DNA of 60,516 bases from an uncultured Oscillospiraceae bacterium (GTDB taxonomy: Bacteria; Bacillota; Clostridia; Oscillospirales; Oscillospiraceae): positions 1 through 60,516 of the forward strand of contig CANPWZ010000010.1 in NCBI GenBank assembly GCA_947585425.1, read 5' to 3'. Positions 57,560-60,516 of this stretch are shown one piece after another (positions within the stretch are counted from its first letter, which is position 1; every line of letters begins with the position of its first letter). Under the pieces are notes generated by a model. The model was not told where the DNA came from and did no database searches. It worked only from the letters and a program-made list of their open reading frames with translations. Made by a program: the position numbers and the translations under genes.

Positions 57560-58318
57560 TCACTTCTTGTTGCGGACGTAGATCTGGGTGCCCTGGTGGT
57601 TGGCGTTGTGTCGCTCGTCGGTCTCAAAGCCCTCCAGGGAGGAGATGAACTTGGACAGCTTGGAGAAGCCGTAGTTTCGGGGATCGAAGTCGGGCTGCTT
57701 TTTCATCAGCAGATTGCCCAGGTCCCCCAGGTAGGCGTAGCCGTCCTCGTCGGCCAGGTCCTCCACCGACTGGGCGATCAGCTCCTTGATGCCCAGGCTC
57801 TGGACCTCCGGCTCCGGGGAGGCCGCGGCGGGGGCCTTCTTTTTGGCCTTGGGCGCGGCCTCCTTGACGGCGGCGGCCTCGGCGGCCTTCAGGGATTCGA
57901 TGTAGACGAACTTGTCGCAGGCCACGATAAAGGGCTTGGGAGTCTTTTTCTCCCCCATGCCGTAGACCTTCATCCCAGCCTCCCGCAGCCGGGTGGCCAG
58001 GCGGGTGAAGTCCGAGTCGCTGGACACCAGCACGAACCCGTCGCAGTTGCCGGCATAGAGTACGTCCATGGCGTCGATGATCATGGCGGAGTCGGTGGAG
58101 TTTTTGCCGGTGGTATAGCTGTATTGCTGTACGGGGGAAATGGCGTGTTCCAGCAGCAGGGGCTTCCAGGAGTTCATGTTGGGGGAGGTCCAGTCCCCAT
58201 AGATGCGCTTGACGGTGGCGGCGCCGTACACGGCCACCTCCGCCATGATCTCCCGCAGAGCGGAGCGGGGGGCGTTGTCCGCGTCGATGAGGACGGCCAG
58301 CCGGAGTTCCTGATCCAT
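57560..58318 (-). CDS. NYN domain (LabA-like) plus OST-HTH/LOTUS protein
   Basis: The 252-residue protein has an N-terminal NYN nuclease-like domain with conserved acidic residues (VLIDADNAPRS, STDSAMIIDAMDVLY, SSDSDFTRLATRLR). An Ala/Lys/Pro-rich linker (about 145-165) and a C-terminal OST-HTH/LOTUS domain (GYAYLGDLGNLLMKKQPDFD and the following FSKLSKFI) complete it. LOTUS domains bind RNA, so RNA processing or decay is likely. It is the second NYN protein in the window. Confidence 0.88.
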   Translation of the reverse strand: MDQELRLAVLIDADNAPRSALREIMAEVAVYGAATVKRIYGDWTSPNMNSWKPLLLEHAISPVQQYSYTTGKNSTDSAMIIDAMDVLYAGNCDGFVLVSSDSDFTRLATRLREAGMKVYGMGEKKTPKPFIVACDKFVYIESLKAAEAAAVKEAAPKAKKKAPAAASPEPEVQSLGIKELIAQSVEDLADEDGYAYLGDLGNLLMKKQPDFDPRNYGFSKLSKFISSLEGFETDERHNANHQGTQIYVRNKK

Positions 58319-58407
58319 ACGCGATCTCCTTTCGGTTGATTGATCTTTGAAATCAGTATATCATAGAGGAACAGGATTTTCCATAAAAATTTTTCTCCCC
58401 TTGCAGC

Positions 58408-58421
58408 AATCGGGCCCGATT
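58408..58421. promoter_or_regulatory. 14-bp perfect palindrome before an ECF sigma gene
   Basis: AATCGGGCCCGATT is a perfect palindrome 31 bp upstream of the sigma gene. It may be an operator. It has no confirmed function. Confidence 0.35.
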
Positions 58422-58452
58422 CTGCGTTTTATGAGTGAAAGGGGGCAAGGGC

Positions 58453-58920
58453 ATGACCCCGTCCGACCGGTTGGAGGAATTGGTAAGCAGATACGAGAAC
58501 ACGCTGTACCGGGCCGCCCTGGCCATCCTGGGGACGGCGGCGGAGGCGGAGGACGCGGTGCAGGAGACCTTCCTGCGCTTTCTGCAAACGCGCCCAAAAT
58601 TCAAGGATGAGAACCACGAAAAGGCGTGGCTGCTGCGGGTGACGGCCAACTGCTGCAAGGACGTGCTCCGGGACAAACAGCGCCATCCCACCGTGGAGCT
58701 GCTGGACGTGTACCCCGCCCCCAACGCCGAGACAGCCGATCTGGTGGAGGCCATTCTGGAGCTGCCCCCGGACCAGCGGGCGGCGGTCCACCTCTTTTAC
58801 TACGAGGGGTACTCCACCGAGGAGATCGGCAGGATACTGGGCCGGCGGCCGGGGACGGTGCGGTCCGATCTGAGCCGGGCCCGGGAGGCCCTGCGGCGGA
58901 AGCTGAAAGGAGAATTCTGA
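58453..58920 (+). CDS. ECF-type RNA polymerase sigma factor
   Basis: The 155-residue protein has region 2 (RYENTLYRAALAILGTAAEA and EDAVQETFLRFL) and region 4 (LPPDQRAAVHLFYYEGYSTE and EIGRILGRRPGTVRSDLSRA). ATG 58453 follows GGGGG by 7 nt, and GTG 58435 is the alternative. The stop codon abuts the ATG of the partner anti-sigma-like gene, implying coupling. Confidence 0.9.
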   Translation: MTPSDRLEELVSRYENTLYRAALAILGTAAEAEDAVQETFLRFLQTRPKFKDENHEKAWLLRVTANCCKDVLRDKQRHPTVELLDVYPAPNAETADLVEAILELPPDQRAAVHLFYYEGYSTEEIGRILGRRPGTVRSDLSRAREALRRKLKGEF

Positions 58921-60027
58921 ATGAAGCGATACAAGCGCTACATGGACGGGATCGGGGTGCCCGATACCCTCCATGAAAAGCTGAAAAACCTGAAAGCGCC
59001 GCAAAAGCGGCCCAATCCCTGGCTCAAATGGGGCGGATTGGCGGCGGCGATGGCGCTGGTCATCGGCGTGGGGGCCTGGGCGGTGAGTTTGCCCACTACA
59101 GACCTGCCCGCCGTGGGCCCGCTGGGGCCGGGGGAGACCGCTGCCCCCGACATCCTCCCCGCGCCCGATCCCGAAGGCGGCGTTCTGACCACCGGCGTCC
59201 CTGAGCCCGCGCCCGATATGCCCGCCCCCGACCCGAATGACCCGGAGCACGTGGGCAAAAACCCCGGCGTGGACCCGGGCTACTGGCTGGCGGAGGGGGA
59301 GACTCAGGCTTACTACTTCCTGCCCGCCCTCAACTGGGTAGACGCCTCCGGGCTGGACCGGCAGGACTACGCGCTGGCCCCGCCCGGCGCCCTCTACCGG
59401 GACGCGGAGGCGGAGGATGTGACCGCCCTCTGCGGCGGGGAGGCCGCCATGGGGGACCATCTGCTGTGGGACGGCCTGGACTGGGGCGGCATGCTCTGGT
59501 TTTTGGAGGATGGGACGCCCCAGGCGGCGTCTGTGTACGCCGACGGGGAAAACCTTTTCCTGTCCCTGGAGATCATGAAGGGCGGCGAGGTGCCTTCCTG
59601 CGTCGTCTTTCCCGACGAGGACTATCAGCACACGGAGTGGCAGGGGGTGGAGATCACCGCCCTGAAAAACACGGGCTGCTGCACCCTGGACGACGGCACG
59701 GAACTGCGGGAGAGCCGGGAGGTGTCCTTCGTGGCGGACGGCGTGGGGTATAAGCTGGGCATTTATACCGACGACGCGAAGCGGGCCGGCGAACTGTGCG
59801 CCCGATTCGTGCGGTACGCCGTGGGCGGCGGGTTCGCTCTGGACGTTCTCTCCGCCGACGGTGCGGTGAACAACGCCGGCTACTCCGTGGGCGAGCCCCG
59901 CTGGAACGACGGCGGCGAGACCCCCTCCGCCCTGCCGGACAAAGGCGCCCCTCCGCCGGACATACCCACCGCCGACATCATCCACCCCGGCGAGGAGGGG
60001 TATGTGGAGCCTTTGCCGGAGCCGTAA
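58921..60027 (+). CDS. Anti-sigma-factor-like membrane protein
   Basis: The 368-residue protein has a short cytoplasmic N-terminus (1-36), one transmembrane helix (about 38-56: WGGLAAAMALVIGVGAWAV) and a long extracellular part. That part starts with a Pro/Asp-rich linker and contains a domain with Trp- and Gly-rich segments. A conserved family is not recognised, and the call rests on topology and immediate coupling to an ECF sigma gene. It ends in an acidic, Pro-rich tail. Confidence 0.7.
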   Translation: MKRYKRYMDGIGVPDTLHEKLKNLKAPQKRPNPWLKWGGLAAAMALVIGVGAWAVSLPTTDLPAVGPLGPGETAAPDILPAPDPEGGVLTTGVPEPAPDMPAPDPNDPEHVGKNPGVDPGYWLAEGETQAYYFLPALNWVDASGLDRQDYALAPPGALYRDAEAEDVTALCGGEAAMGDHLLWDGLDWGGMLWFLEDGTPQAASVYADGENLFLSLEIMKGGEVPSCVVFPDEDYQHTEWQGVEITALKNTGCCTLDDGTELRESREVSFVADGVGYKLGIYTDDAKRAGELCARFVRYAVGGGFALDVLSADGAVNNAGYSVGEPRWNDGGETPSALPDKGAPPPDIPTADIIHPGEEGYVEPLPEP

Positions 60028-60049
60028 AAACCGGCCCCTTTTATGGGAC

Positions 60050-60078
60050 TTGCGCTTTTCCGCAAAGCCTGCTATAAT
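60050..60078 (+). promoter_or_regulatory. Promoter of the WYL regulator gene
   Basis: TTGCGC (60050-60055), 17 bp and TATAAT (60073-60078). Confidence 0.7.
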
Positions 60079-60136
60079 GTCCCCAAATATGGGACCTTTA
60101 TTTTGTTAGCATGGTCCCGGAAGGAGGGGATGCGTC

Positions 60137-60516
60137 ATGGCGAAGAACGCCAACTACAAGCGCAAGCTGCCCATTCTGGCGAAGCTCCTGCTGGAACGCA
60201 GCGACGAGGACCACCCCGTCTCCCGGCAGGAGATGCAGGAGGAGCTGGAGCGCCACGGCCTGTCCGCCGAGCGGAAGAGCATCTACGACGACATGGAGCA
60301 GCTCCGCCAGCTGGGGCTGGACGTCCAGTCCCGCCGGGGCAAGGGGGGCGGCTGGTTCATCGGGGAGCGGGATTTTGAGCTGGCCGAGCTGAAGCTGCTG
60401 GTGGACGCGGTGCAGTCCAGCCGGTTTTTGACCAACCGCAAGAGCGACGCCCTCATCCGCAAGCTGGAGGGGCTGGCGTCCGTCCATCAGGCCCGGCAGC
60501 TCCAGCGGCAGGTGTA
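60137..60516 (+). CDS. WYL-domain transcriptional regulator, 5' part only
   Basis: The frame runs from ATG 60137, 7 nt after AAGGAGGGG, to the window edge with no stop (126 codons). The N-terminus forms a winged HTH (RKLPILAKLLLERSDEDHPV, SRQEMQEELERHG, SIYDDMEQLRQLGLDV), then GGGWFIGERDFELAELKLLV, the usual connector of DeoR-like WYL regulators. The WYL domain itself lies beyond the window, so this call is by N-terminal similarity. Confidence 0.8.
   Translation, partial: MAKNANYKRKLPILAKLLLERSDEDHPVSRQEMQEELERHGLSAERKSIYDDMEQLRQLGLDVQSRRGKGGGWFIGERDFELAELKLLVDAVQSSRFLTNRKSDALIRKLEGLASVHQARQLQRQV

Noticed and set aside
1-60516. CRISPR array, rRNA operon, insertion sequence with transposase
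   Set aside because: No regular short direct repeats with spacers, no rRNA sequence, and no transposase frame were found on reading both strands.

Overview
The window is high-GC, gene-dense chromosomal DNA from a spore-forming member of the Clostridia, most likely Oscillospiraceae (Flavonifractor/Lawsonibacter/Intestinimonas-like). The evidence is spoIIR, a SpoVB-like flippase, IreB, Asp23-DAK2 (yloUV), RNase J, a ComFC homologue, a T-box leader, walRK-yycHI, and Gram-positive -35/-10 promoters and ribosome binding sites throughout. The genus is an inference.

Layout. 1-1000: the 3' end of a tyrosine recombinase, an intact tRNA-Ala(CGC), and three further 5'-half copies of that tRNA gene, which look like the scar of repeated integration at one attachment site. 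1121-4779: envelope genes (transglutaminase lipoprotein, SH3-NlpC/P60 hydrolase) and IreB. 5012-12691: metA, a ZIP metal transporter, pyrB with an added PyrI-type zinc domain, and metNI followed by a T-box-controlled metQ. 12748-21581: spoIIR and a tightly packed leftward operon aroF-aroB-aroA-aroC-pheA-aroK-aroQ-aroE-ispE. 21660-27814: cdd, a PTS-EIIC-like permease, a polysaccharide deacetylase, and an Lrp-aminotransferase-ThrH-DUF1015 operon. 27874-36040: small membrane proteins, yloU-fakA, an ATPase, sfsA, lipoproteins, and an ECF sigma/anti-sigma pair in a locally AT-rich, duplicated stretch. 36277-46926: an alpha/beta hydrolase, glnS, a compact locus with converging promoters and a 27-codon ORF, a ribbon-helix-helix gene joined to comFC, RNase J, recG, and a translational GTPase fused to a Rae1-type endoribonuclease. 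46958-60516: a TetR operon, a DUF815 ATPase, NUDIX-walRK-yycH-yycI, a SpoVB-like flippase, a class I amidotransferase, a NYN-LOTUS protein, a second ECF sigma/anti-sigma pair, and the start of a WYL regulator.

The most unusual items are: (i) 39086-39366, where two near-consensus promoters face each other across about 220 bp, both RNAs start with the same ten bases, the sense RNA carries a 27-codon ORF with its SD in a hairpin, and the antisense RNA ends at an intrinsic terminator, giving a type I toxin-antitoxin-like architecture; (ii) the EF-G/TetM-like GTPase fused to a complete Rae1/YacP NYN nuclease; (iii) the ispE-spoIIR junction, where one hairpin can both terminate the aro operon and mask the spoIIR ribosome binding site, while a sigma-F-like promoter starts inside the loop; (iv) the array of tRNA-Ala half genes; and (v) PyrB carrying the PyrI zinc ribbon without the nucleotide-binding domain.

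All calls come from reading the sequence and recalled family knowledge. No database search, folding or alignment program was run. Start codons were adjusted to the best ribosome binding site where the longest frame looked too long.
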